NCBI RefSeq assembly: GCF_042676065.1
Contig: NZ_JBHTJO010000001.1
Coordinates: 2,356,001 to 2,420,000 of the forward strand
Length of the DNA stretch: 64,000 bases
Direction of reading: 5' to 3'
Source: Methyloligella solikamskensis
GTDB lineage: Bacteria; Pseudomonadota; Alphaproteobacteria; Rhizobiales; Methyloligellaceae
Shown: one piece after another, positions 51,222 through 61,248 of the stretch
How positions within the stretch are numbered: position 1 is the first letter of the stretch
Layout: each line of letters begins with the position of its first letter
Made by a program: the position numbers and the translations under genes
Notes under the pieces: model-generated
Database searches by the model: none
Told to the model about the DNA's origin: nothing
What the model saw: only the letters and a program-made list of their open reading frames with translations

Positions 51222-52352
51222 TCAAGCCTTCGCGTGGTGCTCCGCGGCGGCGAGCTCTTCGGCGAAATCGGCGAGCCGTGTCACCGCATCCACCATCGCC
51301 GCTTCGTGTGCCGTCGCCGCGGCGGCCGCGAGGCGATCCGGATCGTCGAACAGGCTTTCCAGCTCGGCCGCCAGGCGCTCCGGCGTCAGCTCGCTTTGGG
51401 GAAAGCACCAGCCACCGCCTTTTTCGGCGAGCCGAGTAGCATTCTCAAACTGATCGTTGTCAAGAGCATGGGGCAGCGGCACGAAGATGGCGGGCCGGCC
51501 GATGGCCATCATCTCATTGACGGTCGAGGCACCGGAGCGGGAGCAGACGAGGTGGGCGTTGGCGATGCGCTCCGGCAGATCCCGGAAGAACGGCGCGAGA
51601 TGGACGGCGATTCCGGCCTTCTCATAGGCCGCCCGCGTCGCCTCCATGTCCTCCTCCCGGGTCTGCTGCACGATGGTCAGCCGGTCCCGCATGGCTTCGG
51701 GCAGAAGCGGGAGGGCCGCCGGAAACACCTCGGAGAAGAAATGGGCGCCCTGGCTGCCGCCGAAGATGAGGAGCAGAAGCCTGCCGTCCTTGGTCGGCGG
51801 GTCGTAGGGCTGGTCGCGATAGGCAAGCACGGCACTGCGGACCGGCGTCCCCGTCACGGTGGATTTGGCGACGGCGTCCTCGCTCATCTTCTTGGTGGGC
51901 GAGACGGTGAGCGCGACCCTGCTTGTGATCTTGGAGAGAAGCCGGTTGGCGCGGCCCATAACGGCGTTCTGCTCATGCACGGCGGTCGGGATGCCGAGGG
52001 TTCGCGCAGCGATGACCGGCGGCAATGTGGGGTAGCCGCCGAAGCCAATTACAGCGAGGGGGTTCACCCGGCGGAGCATGGCGAGGCCCTCGAAATACCC
52101 TATGCCGAGGGTCGCGAAGGTCTTCGCAATGCCGAACGGGTTGCGGCTGCGTAGCGTGGCCGACGGCAACTGATGGATTGCACGGGCGGGAAAATCGATC
52201 GCGTATTTCTCCGTGCGCAGATCCGTGGCGAGTTCGACCGGATACCCCCTCGTCTTCAGCTCCTCGGCCAAGGCCGCAGCCGGGAAGAGATGCCCGCCCG
52301 TGCCGCCGGCGGCCAGAAGAATGGGGCGCTCCTCGACAGACTCCGCACTCAC
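51222..52352 (-). CDS. murG: MurG lipid II synthase (GlcNAc transferase)
   Basis: MurG transfers GlcNAc to lipid I at the inner face of the membrane. The 376-residue GT-B fold protein has the GGTGGH nucleotide-sugar loop near residue 16 and the donor-binding GGSQGAHFF segment near 192; the SRSGASTVNEMMAIGRPAIFVPLPHA block near 267 is the C-terminal UDP-GlcNAc site. The start is GTG and overlaps the ftsW stop by four bases. Confidence 0.97.
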   Translation of the reverse strand: MSAESVEERPILLAAGGTGGHLFPAAALAEELKTRGYPVELATDLRTEKYAIDFPARAIHQLPSATLRSRNPFGIAKTFATLGIGYFEGLAMLRRVNPLAVIGFGGYPTLPPVIAARTLGIPTAVHEQNAVMGRANRLLSKITSRVALTVSPTKKMSEDAVAKSTVTGTPVRSAVLAYRDQPYDPPTKDGRLLLLIFGGSQGAHFFSEVFPAALPLLPEAMRDRLTIVQQTREEDMEATRAAYEKAGIAVHLAPFFRDLPERIANAHLVCSRSGASTVNEMMAIGRPAIFVPLPHALDNDQFENATRLAEKGGGWCFPQSELTPERLAAELESLFDDPDRLAAAAATAHEAAMVDAVTRLADFAEELAAAEHHAKA

Positions 52353-53524
52353 GCCGCCTGCTCCCGCACGTCGTTCTCCGGCGCATGGTTGCTCCGGTCG
52401 CGGGCGATTCGCTGGGCCGCCTTGGGACGCTTGCGGGTCAGGCCAAGAATGAAGCCCGCCGTGAGGCCCATGGAGAGCATGGAGGTGCCGCCATGGGAGA
52501 TGAACGGCAAGGTCATGCCCTTGGCCGGCAGCAGGCCGACATTCACGGACAGATTGATGAGGGTCTGGAAGCCGAAAAGCATCACCAGACCTGCGATGGC
52601 GAGACGGATAAAGCCATCGGGCTCGTGAGCCGCCTTGGCGAAGCCGCGCAGCACGATGAAGGCGAACATGGCGACCAGCACGATGCAGGCGACGATGCCG
52701 TATTCCTCCGCCGCGACAGCAAAGATGAAGTCCGTATGGGCGTCGGGGAGCACAGTCTTGATGGTGCCCTCCCCCGGACCGCGGCCGAACCAGCCGCCTT
52801 GCAGGAAGGACTCGATGGCCCGGTCGGTCTGATAGGTGTCGCCAGACTGGGGATCGAGGAAGCGGTCGATACGGGAGGCCACGTGGGGCACCAGGAAGTA
52901 GCTCGCGGTCAACCCTGCGATGGCGACGATGGCGAGCGCCACGATCCAGACGAGATCCATGCCGGCCATGAAGAACAACCCGCCCCAGACGAGGGTGACG
53001 AGAAGCGTCTGGCCGAAGTCGGGCTGGAGCACGAGCAGCGTCGCCAGCACGATGTAGAAGAAGACGGCGAGCTCGATGCCCGGCACGTCGCGGCGGGTCT
53101 GGTGCTCATGGAAGAGCCAGGCCACCAGCACCACGAAGGCGGGCTTCACGAACTCTGTCGGCTGGATGGAGAAGGAGCCGATCTGTAGCCAACGCTGGGC
53201 GCCCTTCACCTCGGAACCGACCCAGAGAGTCAGCAGCATCATGACGATGCCGATGAGGAAGATCACCAGGCTGGTGCGCCGGATCATCTTGGGCGACAGG
53301 GTCGAGGCGGCGAACATGACGATCACGGCGGGCGGGATCATCATGGCGTGGCGGCGCACGAAGTAGAACGGCTCGAGGTCGTAGCGCGCCGCCATGGGCG
53401 GGCTGGCTGCGAAGGAGAGCAGAAGCCCCGCCGCCATCAACAACAGCATGCCGAAGAACATCAGGCGGTCGACAGTGAACCACCAGTCGCTCAGCACGCT
53501 GCGGTCGGCACGGGCAAGCCTCAT
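52349..53524 (-). CDS. ftsW: FtsW septal peptidoglycan polymerase
   Basis: FtsW is the SEDS-family glycosyltransferase that works with FtsI at the septum. The 391-residue protein has about 10 membrane helices. Characteristic stretches are GAQRWLQIGSFSIQPTEFVKPAFVV in the middle and a long extracytoplasmic loop bearing GPGEGTIKTVLPDAHTDFIFAVAAEEYG, followed by the SHGGTSMLSMG motif. The Arg/Lys-rich C-terminus is cytoplasmic. It overlaps both neighbours (murD and murG) by four bases. Confidence 0.97.
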   Translation of the reverse strand: MRLARADRSVLSDWWFTVDRLMFFGMLLLMAAGLLLSFAASPPMAARYDLEPFYFVRRHAMMIPPAVIVMFAASTLSPKMIRRTSLVIFLIGIVMMLLTLWVGSEVKGAQRWLQIGSFSIQPTEFVKPAFVVLVAWLFHEHQTRRDVPGIELAVFFYIVLATLLVLQPDFGQTLLVTLVWGGLFFMAGMDLVWIVALAIVAIAGLTASYFLVPHVASRIDRFLDPQSGDTYQTDRAIESFLQGGWFGRGPGEGTIKTVLPDAHTDFIFAVAAEEYGIVACIVLVAMFAFIVLRGFAKAAHEPDGFIRLAIAGLVMLFGFQTLINLSVNVGLLPAKGMTLPFISHGGTSMLSMGLTAGFILGLTRKRPKAAQRIARDRSNHAPENDVREQAA

Positions 53525-54942
53525 TCGGGCGCATCTCCGTTCCCGTCGGCGGGGATGACGTCGTCGATGGCGAGGACGGCGTCGATGAAGGCCTCGCCCC
53601 GCTTCTCGAAATTATCGAACTGGTCGTAGGAGGCGCAGGCCGGCGACAGGAGAACCACCGATTCGTGCGGATTTGCGGCAGCCACCGCATCCTCGGTCGC
53701 CTGCTTCACGGCCTCTTCCAGGGTGCCGGAAATGGTGTGCTCCAGATCGTCGCCCAGGGCCTTGTCGAAGTCTTCTGCCGCTTCGCCGATCAGATAGACC
53801 TTGTTGATCTTCTGGAAGAAGGGCTCGAGCCCCTTCAGCCCGCCTTCCTTCGCCCGGCCGCCGGCGATCCAATAGATGTTGTCGAAGGCCGCGAGCGCCT
53901 TGCCGGCAGCATCGGCATTGGTTGCCTTGGAATCGTTAACGAAGAGGATGCGCCCCAGCTTGCCCACGAGCTGCATGCGGTGGGACAGACCCGGGAAGGT
54001 CCGGAAGCCCAGCTCCACCTCCTGCAAGGTCAGCCCCTGGCTGCGCACCAGCGCATAAGCCGCGGCGGCGTTCTGCCAGTTATGGGTGCCGCGAAGCGCC
54101 GAGATACCGTCGATGCTCACCTCGTCGCCACGCTTGCCGTTGCCGATCTCGAACAGCTCCGCGCCTTCGGCGAAGACGCCCTCCTCGACCTCGTGCTCCA
54201 CGCTTATCCGCTTCACCTCGTAGGGGCCTGCCAGGCCGTCGGCAATCTTGCGGCATTCGGGATCGTCCACGCCGATCACGGCGGTGTCGCCCTCGCCCAT
54301 CTTCGCAAACACCCGCGCCTTAATGGCGGCGTAGTGCTCCAGGCTGCCATGACGGTCGAGATGGTCCGGTGTGATGTTGAGAAGCGCCGCCGCATTAGGA
54401 TGAAGCGAGGGCGTGAGATCGATCTGGAAGGAGGACATCTCCAGCACGTAGATCGCATCGTCCGCGAAGGGCTCCAGGTCGAGCACGGCGCGGCCGATAT
54501 TGCCGCCCTCCTGCACGTTCCGGCCCGACTCGCGCAGCAGATGGGCGGTCAAGGCCGTGGTGGTGGATTTGCCGTTGGTGCCGGTGACGACGATGGTCTT
54601 GGCCTTGCTTCCTTCGGCTTCGCGCTGGCGGAAGAAGAGCTCCGTGTCGCCGATGATCTCGACGCCGGCCTCTTGGGCCTTCATCACGATCCAGTGGGGC
54701 GAGGGATGGGTCAGCGGCACGCCAGGCGAAAGGACAAGGGCTGCGAAACGCGACCAGTCGGAGGTCGATAGGTCGCCGCACTGGACATTCTCCTCGTCCG
54801 CCTTCCAGCGTTTTTCCGGTGCGTCGTCCCAGGCGAAGACATGGGCCCCGCCCGCGCTCAAGGCCTTGGCGGCGGCGATGCCGCTCATGCCGAGACCGAA
54901 GACCGCGACATCGCGGCCCGTGAAGACATCGATGGGAATCAT
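53521..54942 (-). CDS. murD: UDP-MurNAc-L-alanine--D-glutamate ligase
   Basis: MurD adds D-Glu to UDP-MurNAc-Ala. The 473-residue protein has an N-terminal UDP-binding domain (VAVFGLGMSGIAAAKAL near residue 12), the ATP-binding P-loop GTNGKSTT at 121-128 and a C-terminal domain with VNDSKATNADAAGKAL. It is encoded nine bases after mraY, and the four-base overlap with ftsW indicates a tight operon. Confidence 0.97.
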   Translation of the reverse strand: MIPIDVFTGRDVAVFGLGMSGIAAAKALSAGGAHVFAWDDAPEKRWKADEENVQCGDLSTSDWSRFAALVLSPGVPLTHPSPHWIVMKAQEAGVEIIGDTELFFRQREAEGSKAKTIVVTGTNGKSTTTALTAHLLRESGRNVQEGGNIGRAVLDLEPFADDAIYVLEMSSFQIDLTPSLHPNAAALLNITPDHLDRHGSLEHYAAIKARVFAKMGEGDTAVIGVDDPECRKIADGLAGPYEVKRISVEHEVEEGVFAEGAELFEIGNGKRGDEVSIDGISALRGTHNWQNAAAAYALVRSQGLTLQEVELGFRTFPGLSHRMQLVGKLGRILFVNDSKATNADAAGKALAAFDNIYWIAGGRAKEGGLKGLEPFFQKINKVYLIGEAAEDFDKALGDDLEHTISGTLEEAVKQATEDAVAAANPHESVVLLSPACASYDQFDNFEKRGEAFIDAVLAIDDVIPADGNGDAPE

Positions 54943-54951
54943 TGTTCGACC

Positions 54952-56037
54952 CTAACGCAATTTGAGCGTCGCGAGACCCGCCATGGCCAGCACGACGGCG
55001 ATAATCCAGAACCGGATCACGATGGTCGATTCCTTCCAGCCCTTCTGCTCGAAGTGGTGATGGAGGGGGGCCATGCGGAAGACCCGGTGGCCGGTCAATT
55101 TGTAGGAGGTCACCTGGACGATCACGGAGACCGCTTCCAGGACGAAGAGACCGCCGACGACGGCCAGCACGATCTCGTGCTTGATGGCCACGGCGACGGT
55201 GCCGATGGCGCCGCCCAGCGCAAGAGAGCCGGTATCGCCCATGAAGATCTGAGCGGGCGGCGCGTTGAACCACAGGAAGCCGAGTCCCGCGCCCACAAGC
55301 GCACCGCAGAGCACGGCGAGTTCGCCGCTCCCCAGCACGAAATGGATCTGCAGGTATTCGGCGAAGACGGCGTTACCGACCAGATAGGCAATGAAGCCGA
55401 AGGTGGCCGAAGCGATCATCACCGGCACGATGGCGAGCCCATCGAGCCCGTCGGTCAGGTTCACCGCGTTGCCCGCACCGACGATGATGAAGGCACCGAA
55501 GGGGATGTAGAGCCAGCCGAGATCGACGGTGACATCCTTCAGGAAGGGAATCGCCACCTCGTTGGTCAGGGACGGCTCGGCCAGATAGGAGATGGCGCCG
55601 GCAGCCAGGAGGGCGGCGATGCCTTCGATCACCAGCTTGATGCGGCCGCGGAAGCCGGCGGTCGTCTGGCGGGTGACCTTGAGATAGTCGTCATAGAGGC
55701 CGACACCGCCATAAACGAGGGTCAGTAGGAGCACCACCCAGACGTAAGCATTGGCCAGATCGCACCAGAGCAGGATCGAGGCGGTCGCGCCGAACAGGAT
55801 CATCAGCCCGCCCATGGTGGGCGTGCCCTGCTTCTCCAGAAGATGATTGGCCGGGCCCTCGGTGCGGATGGGCTGGCCCTTGCCTTGGCGGATGCGCAGG
55901 GAGCGGATGATGGCCGGACCGAACAGGAAGACGAGCAGAAGCGCGGTGAGCATCGCCGCGCCTGTCCGGAAGGTGATGTAACGGAAGACATTGAAGATGC
56001 TCAGCTCGTCAGAGAGCGCGAACAACCAGGTCAGCAT
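54952..56037 (-). CDS. mraY: MraY phospho-MurNAc-pentapeptide transferase
   Basis: MraY transfers phospho-MurNAc-pentapeptide from UDP to undecaprenyl phosphate, giving lipid I. The 361-residue protein has about ten membrane helices and the signatures KQGTPTMGGL (about residue 69), YDDYLK near 117, NAVNLTDGLDGLAI (about 190) and a cytoplasmic HHHFE segment near the C-terminus. GGGGGA precedes the ATG. It is between murF and murD. Confidence 0.97.
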   Translation of the reverse strand: MLTWLFALSDELSIFNVFRYITFRTGAAMLTALLLVFLFGPAIIRSLRIRQGKGQPIRTEGPANHLLEKQGTPTMGGLMILFGATASILLWCDLANAYVWVVLLLTLVYGGVGLYDDYLKVTRQTTAGFRGRIKLVIEGIAALLAAGAISYLAEPSLTNEVAIPFLKDVTVDLGWLYIPFGAFIIVGAGNAVNLTDGLDGLAIVPVMIASATFGFIAYLVGNAVFAEYLQIHFVLGSGELAVLCGALVGAGLGFLWFNAPPAQIFMGDTGSLALGGAIGTVAVAIKHEIVLAVVGGLFVLEAVSVIVQVTSYKLTGHRVFRMAPLHHHFEQKGWKESTIVIRFWIIAVVLAMAGLATLKLR

Positions 56038-56059
56038 CTTCGATCCCCCAATCGGCGCC

Positions 56060-57472
56060 TCAGTTCAGTGCGCCGTCCTCCAAATGCCGCTTCAGCTCCG
56101 TCACCAGCGGTGCAAGCTTGGCCCCGAAGGAGCCTTTCACCATCACGATATCGCCCGGCCGGACTGCATCCAGAACGAGCGGCGTGAGCTCTCCCGCAGC
56201 GCTGGCATAGCCGCCTTTCTTCCCGTCAGGCAAGGCGTCAATAAGCGCAGGCATGAGTTCCCCGCATGCAAAGACACTATCGATCCCGGCGGCGTCTATA
56301 AACTGTGCCAATCCCCGGTGGAATTCTTCGGCTCCCTCGCCAAGCTCCAGCATGTCGCCCAGGACGACGATCCGGCGGCAGTAAACGTCCCGGGGGACTA
56401 GGCCGAGGGTCTCAAGTGCCGCGCGCATGGAGGCGGGATTGGCGTTGTAGGCCTCGTCGACGACAGCGACCTTGCCCCTCGCGCCCTCGAAGACCTGCCA
56501 TTCGCCGCGGCCCGCCTGGGCCCGCCATTGCAGGAGCGCCGCGGCGGCCTCTTTCAGGTCCGCGCCGGCGGCCTGGGCAGCGGCCAGCACCGCCAGGGAA
56601 TTCTGCACCAGATGACGGCCCGGCGCACCGAGGCGGTAGGACAGTTTCGTCCCGCTGAGATCAGCCTCGACCGCCGAGCCCTCCGGGGTGAGCGAGACAT
56701 CGAGAAGGCGAATGTCTGAGCCTTCCGCCTCGCCGAAGCTGACGATCTTCGCATCCTTGGCTTTCGCCGCCGTCGCAAGGCGGCCGAAAAATTCATTGTC
56801 CCTATTGAGGATCGCGACGCCACCGGGCTCTAGCCCTTGGAAGATCTCCGCCTTGGCATCGGCAATCTCTTCCACAGAGGCGAAATGGCCGAGATGGACC
56901 GGTGCGATGGTGGTGATGATGGCGATGTGGGGCCGAATCATTCGGCTTAAGGGCGTGAGTTCGCCCGCATGATTCATGCCCGCCTCGAACACGCCGAAGG
57001 CGGTGTCCTTACGCATATTGGCCAGGGTCAGCGGCACACCCCAATGGTTGTTGTAGGACTTGGCCGAGGCATGCACCGAACCGCTGGGGGCGAGGGCCAG
57101 ACGCAGCGCCTCCTTGGTGCCGGTCTTTCCGGCGCTTCCCGTGACGGCGATGATCTTGGTCTTCGTGGCGCGAGCCCGCGCGGCGCGGCCCAGATCCTGT
57201 AGCGCCTCGAACGGGTCGCCGACGCGGATCAGGCGGGGATCGTCGTCCTCATAGTCACGATCGACAATGGCGCAGGCCGCTCCCGCCTCGAAGGCGGCTG
57301 GCACGAACTTGTGGCCGTCGAGCGAGACGCCCTTGATGGCGACGAAACATTCGGCGGGCTGGAGCGTACGGGTGTCGATGGAGACGCCGGTCACGGCGGT
57401 CGCTCCGTCTTGATACGTCTCGCCTCCGATCGCTTTCGCGATCTCTCCGACGGTCCAAAGCGGCTCAGCCAC
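56060..57472 (-). CDS. murF: UDP-MurNAc-tripeptide--D-Ala-D-Ala ligase
   Basis: MurF adds the D-Ala-D-Ala dipeptide made by Ddl. The 470-residue protein carries the Mur ligase P-loop GSAGKTGT near 112-119 and the conserved NHAGEL segment (MNHAGELTPLSRMIRP), then NRDNEFF. It ends with the C-terminal domain containing DEAYNANPASMRAAL. The start is a GTG with AGGGG upstream, and it overlaps murE by eight bases. Confidence 0.96.
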   Translation of the reverse strand: MAEPLWTVGEIAKAIGGETYQDGATAVTGVSIDTRTLQPAECFVAIKGVSLDGHKFVPAAFEAGAACAIVDRDYEDDDPRLIRVGDPFEALQDLGRAARARATKTKIIAVTGSAGKTGTKEALRLALAPSGSVHASAKSYNNHWGVPLTLANMRKDTAFGVFEAGMNHAGELTPLSRMIRPHIAIITTIAPVHLGHFASVEEIADAKAEIFQGLEPGGVAILNRDNEFFGRLATAAKAKDAKIVSFGEAEGSDIRLLDVSLTPEGSAVEADLSGTKLSYRLGAPGRHLVQNSLAVLAAAQAAGADLKEAAAALLQWRAQAGRGEWQVFEGARGKVAVVDEAYNANPASMRAALETLGLVPRDVYCRRIVVLGDMLELGEGAEEFHRGLAQFIDAAGIDSVFACGELMPALIDALPDGKKGGYASAAGELTPLVLDAVRPGDIVMVKGSFGAKLAPLVTELKRHLEDGALN

Positions 57473-58931
57473 GCGCGTGCCCCTCGCCCGCCTTTAGGGC
57501 TGCGGCCACCGCGTCGTGATCGGAATACGGAATGATCTGGTTGCCGACGATCTGGCCGGTCTCGTGGCCCTTCCCCGCCACCAGCAGCACATCGCCCGCT
57601 TGCAGATGAGCGATCGCCTCGTCGATGGCTTGGGTCCGGTCGCCGATCTCGATGGCGCCCGGCGCATGGGACAGGATGGCCCGGCGGATATCGGCCGCCT
57701 CCTCGCTGCGGGGATTGTCGTCGGTAACATAGACCTGGTCGGCAAGCTTAGTGGCGACGGCGCCCATCTGGGGCCGCTTGCCGCGATCGCGGTCGCCGCC
57801 GCAGCCGAACACCACCAGCAGCCGGTGACGTACGTAAGGGCGGAGCGCCGCGATCGCCTTGGCAAGCGCGTCGGGCGTATGGGCGTAGTCGATAAAGATG
57901 GGCGCGCCGTCATCGGTGGTGCCGGCAAGGTCGAGACGGCCCTTGGCGCCCTCCAGCTCCGCCAGCATGGGGAGGACCTCTTCGAAGGTCGCGCCGGTCG
58001 CCATGACGAGACCGGCCGCCACGAACGCATTGGAGGCCTGGAAATCGCCGACCAGCGGCAGGCGCACCTCGTAGGTCTCGCCTTCGTAGAGAACCTTCAG
58101 GGTCTGGGAGAAGCCATCAGGCACCGCTTCGAGCAGGCGCAGGGTCTTGCCGCGCTTGCCGACGGAGATGAGATTCAAGCCCCGGGCGATGCATTCGGCG
58201 GCCACGCGCTCCGCTGCTTCGGAGCCGATATCCACCACCGCCGTGTCACCCGGCTGGAGCAACTCCCGGAAAAGACGGAGCTTCTGGGCCAGGTAATCCT
58301 CGAAATTGTGGTGATAATCGAGATGGTCGCGGGTGATGTTGGTGAAGCCGCCCGCCTTCAGCTTCAGCCCGTCCAGCCGGTGCTGCTGGAGGCCATGGCT
58401 TGAGGCTTCGATAGCGAGATGGGTGACGCCCTCGCCCGCCAGTTCCGCCAGGATACGGTGGAGCTCGATGGGGTCCGGCGTGGTGTGATTGAGGATGGTC
58501 GTGCTCTTGGGCGCGATCACGCCGATGGTGCCGACGCTCGCAGCGTTCAGCCCGCGGCGCGACCAAAGCTGGCGCACGAAGGACGCGACGGACGTCTTGC
58601 CGTTGGTGCCGGTGACAGCGACGGAGGTTTCGGGCTGGGCGCCGAAAAAGCGGGCCGCCGCGATCGAGAGCGTATGGCGGGGCTCGGGCACTTCGATAAC
58701 GGGCACGCCGACATCGTCGGCCTCCGTCCCTTGCGGCGCCACGACTGCCGAGGCCCCTTTGGCGACCGCTTCGCCGATGAACTTGGTCCCGTCGGCTTTC
58801 ACGCCCGGCAATGCCGCAAAGAGGTAGCCCGACTGAATGTCGCGGCTATCCGCAGACAGGCCGGTGATCGAGATGCCGGCCACGTCTTCGGCCAAGGCCG
58901 CTTCGGGCCCGATCAACTCGCCAAGCTTCAT
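57465..58931 (-). CDS. murE: UDP-MurNAc-dipeptide--meso-diaminopimelate ligase
   Basis: MurE adds the third stem-peptide residue. The 488-residue protein has the ATP-binding P-loop GTNGKTS at 108-114, the TTPDPIEL segment and, in the C-terminal domain, the DNPRSE motif. In MurE the DNPR tetrapeptide marks specificity for meso-diaminopimelate, the Gram-negative form. The frame opens 16 codons upstream; the ATG at 58931 fits the family start (MKLGELI). Confidence 0.96.
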   Translation of the reverse strand: MKLGELIGPEAALAEDVAGISITGLSADSRDIQSGYLFAALPGVKADGTKFIGEAVAKGASAVVAPQGTEADDVGVPVIEVPEPRHTLSIAAARFFGAQPETSVAVTGTNGKTSVASFVRQLWSRRGLNAASVGTIGVIAPKSTTILNHTTPDPIELHRILAELAGEGVTHLAIEASSHGLQQHRLDGLKLKAGGFTNITRDHLDYHHNFEDYLAQKLRLFRELLQPGDTAVVDIGSEAAERVAAECIARGLNLISVGKRGKTLRLLEAVPDGFSQTLKVLYEGETYEVRLPLVGDFQASNAFVAAGLVMATGATFEEVLPMLAELEGAKGRLDLAGTTDDGAPIFIDYAHTPDALAKAIAALRPYVRHRLLVVFGCGGDRDRGKRPQMGAVATKLADQVYVTDDNPRSEEAADIRRAILSHAPGAIEIGDRTQAIDEAIAHLQAGDVLLVAGKGHETGQIVGNQIIPYSDHDAVAAALKAGEGHARG

Positions 58932-59034
58932 CACGGAATTCGCCCCATGCGCTAATTCGGGTCGTTCCCGACCCGCCACACTGCCGGCTTTCGCCGGTTA
59001 CGCGCTACCCCAGCCGGACGGCTGGCCTTCCGCT

Positions 59035-60789
59035 CTAATAGGAGGCCACCACGGGATCGTCAAACCGCCGCCTGGGCAAGGACGCAGCAGCCTTTTCCAG
59101 GTCCAGATTGGGCTCCACGCCGAGGATCGGCGCGATGCGGGCGATGACCCTGCCAACGGTCGGCGCGGCATTGGCGCCCGCCGTGTGGAGGAACTTGCTC
59201 GCTTCGACCTTCTGCGGCTCGTCCAGCATGACCAGCACGACATATTCGGGAGCGTCTGCCGGAAATGTGGCGACAAAAGAGTTGAGCAAGGCGGAGCGGG
59301 CATAACGTCCGTTGACCACCTTCTCCGCCGTACCGGTCTTGCCGCCGACGCGATAGCCTTCGGCGTTGGACTGCTTGCCGGTGCCTTCCATGGCATTGAG
59401 GCGCATGAGGCGGACCATCTGGTCGCTGGTGCTTTGCTGAAGCACGCGGGTGCCGCTCGCCATCCCTTCCGCCCGGGAGCGCGGCAGGAAGGTCGGCTGG
59501 ACCTTGATGCCACCGTTGACGATGGGAACGGCGGCGGCTGCGAACTGCAGCGGCGTGACCGACAGACCGTGACCGAAGGCGATTGTCATGGTGTTGAGCT
59601 TCTTCCAGTGCTTGGGCACCAGGGGCGCCGCGGTCTCGCCCAGCTCAGTCGCAGTCGAATCCAGCAGCCCCAGCTTGCGCAGGAACGCCTTGTGGCGGTC
59701 GACGCCCACATCGACGGCGATCTTGGCCGCGCCGATATTGGAGGAATGGGTGAACACCTCCTCCACGGTGATCGGACGGTGGAGGCCGTGGAAGTCGCCG
59801 ATGGAGAAGCGGCCGATCTTGATGGCGTGGGTCGCGTCGTAGACCGAGTTGACCGAGCAGACGCCCGTGTCGAGGCCGGCGGCCACGGTGATCAGCTTGA
59901 AGATAGAGCCGAGCTCATAGACGCCCGCCGTCACCCGGTCGTGGCGGTCCTTGTCCAGGGCCTGCTCGCGGTGATTGGGATCGTAATCGGGAAGCGAGGC
60001 GAGCCCGACCACCTCGCCGGAATAGACATCCATGACGACGCCGGCGGCGGCCTTCGCCTTGTAGGTGTCGATCGCGTTCTGAAGCTCCTCGTGGAGCACA
60101 TGCTGAACGCCGAGATCGAGGGAGAGCGAGATGGTCTCCTCGCCGGCCGCCGTTTCCGGATTGAGGAAGGAAAGCTGCGGGTTCTGATCGACGAAACGCT
60201 CCATGCCGGCCAGGCCGTTATTGTCGATATCCACGAAGCCTACGACGTGGGAGGCCGTGGCGCCGACCGGATAGACGCGGCGGTATTCCTCGATGAAGCC
60301 TAGCCCCGGCACGCCGAGAGCATGGATCTCCGCCTGCTGGCTCGGGGTCAGCTCGCGGCGGATGCTGACGAAGCGGCCGCCCTTGTTGATGCGCTTGCGG
60401 ATATCGGCCGCCTTGATGTCGGGCAGCACGGTGGAGACCTTCTCCACCAGCTCGTCGGAATCGATCACACGGAGAGGGTCAGCGAACAGGGTCGCGCCCT
60501 TGATGTCGGTGGCGAGGAGCTGGCCCTTTCGGTCCAGAAGGTCCGGCCGGTGCACCGTGGTGGTGGTGTCGTAGAAGGCGGGATCGGGGGCGACCTGGAA
60601 GTTCATGCCCATGGAGACCAGCCGGCCGCCCACGAGCAGGAAGCCGATCACGAAGCCGAGGCAGATCAGCTGGAACCGGCGGCGGCTGCGGGCGATATAA
60701 GCCCGCTCGGCGCGCGCGGTCGCCGCGTTCGGCTTTTCGGCCCCTTCCGGCGTGTCGGCCGCGTTGGGCGTCTCGGCCTTGGTCGTCAT
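59035..60789 (-). CDS. ftsI: FtsI (PBP3) septal transpeptidase
   Basis: FtsI crosslinks septal peptidoglycan together with FtsW. The 584-residue class B penicillin-binding protein has one N-terminal membrane helix (about 40-58), a dimerisation domain and a transpeptidase domain with the three hallmark motifs: SIFK with catalytic S295, SSN (349-351), and KTG near 455 in GGKTGTAEK. The hydrophilic Ala/Thr-rich N-terminal 30 residues are cytoplasmic. GGAAGA precedes the ATG. It lies between ftsL (15-base gap) and murE. Confidence 0.97.
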   Translation of the reverse strand: MTTKAETPNAADTPEGAEKPNAATARAERAYIARSRRRFQLICLGFVIGFLLVGGRLVSMGMNFQVAPDPAFYDTTTTVHRPDLLDRKGQLLATDIKGATLFADPLRVIDSDELVEKVSTVLPDIKAADIRKRINKGGRFVSIRRELTPSQQAEIHALGVPGLGFIEEYRRVYPVGATASHVVGFVDIDNNGLAGMERFVDQNPQLSFLNPETAAGEETISLSLDLGVQHVLHEELQNAIDTYKAKAAAGVVMDVYSGEVVGLASLPDYDPNHREQALDKDRHDRVTAGVYELGSIFKLITVAAGLDTGVCSVNSVYDATHAIKIGRFSIGDFHGLHRPITVEEVFTHSSNIGAAKIAVDVGVDRHKAFLRKLGLLDSTATELGETAAPLVPKHWKKLNTMTIAFGHGLSVTPLQFAAAAVPIVNGGIKVQPTFLPRSRAEGMASGTRVLQQSTSDQMVRLMRLNAMEGTGKQSNAEGYRVGGKTGTAEKVVNGRYARSALLNSFVATFPADAPEYVVLVMLDEPQKVEASKFLHTAGANAAPTVGRVIARIAPILGVEPNLDLEKAAASLPRRRFDDPVVASY

Positions 60790-60804
60790 GTCCAGCGCTC
60801 TTCC

Positions 60805-61191
60805 CTATTCGTCGTCTGTGTTCTGCAGCAGCTTCACGTAGTCCGGCACATCGTCGCCCGGCTCAACCGGCGCGCCCTCGTCCTCTGGTGAGGAGACGGT
60901 CAGCTTCCGGTCGAACTCGGCCTGGGCGACCGTGTCCAGGGTGAGCAGCTGGCGCGGGTTGGCCGCATGCAGATTGAGAAACTTCTTGGCCAGGCGCTCG
61001 ATGCGCGCAGGCCGGTTCAGCAGGCTCCATTCAGCGCGGAGAACGGCGATGGAATCGCGCTCCTCGTCGATCTGGTTGTGCAGCACGGCGATGTCGTGAT
61101 CGAGAGCACGCGCCTCGTACTTCACCTCGTAGATTACGTAGGCGAGGGCCACGAGGCCGAGCAGAAGACAGATATTGACGAAACGCAGCAT
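60805..61191 (-). CDS. ftsL: Cell division protein FtsL
   Basis: FtsL is a small bitopic divisome protein that joins FtsQ and FtsB to activate FtsWI. The 128-residue protein has a membrane helix (about residues 4-22) and a leucine-zipper-like coiled coil (about 23-70, including VKYEARALDHDIAVLHNQIDE), then PARIERLAKKFLNL, a typical FtsL end segment. The C-terminal 40 residues are acidic. FtsL is poorly conserved in sequence; position between rsmH and ftsI is the main evidence. The ATG at 61191 is chosen over a TTG at 61203; no strong ribosome site is seen. Confidence 0.88.
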   Translation of the reverse strand: MLRFVNICLLLGLVALAYVIYEVKYEARALDHDIAVLHNQIDEERDSIAVLRAEWSLLNRPARIERLAKKFLNLHAANPRQLLTLDTVAQAEFDRKLTVSSPEDEGAPVEPGDDVPDYVKLLQNTDDE

Positions 61192-61248
61192 CGAACGAAC
61201 CAACGAAACAATTCGAGACGAATTTTAACCGAGCCTACAGCCAAGCCC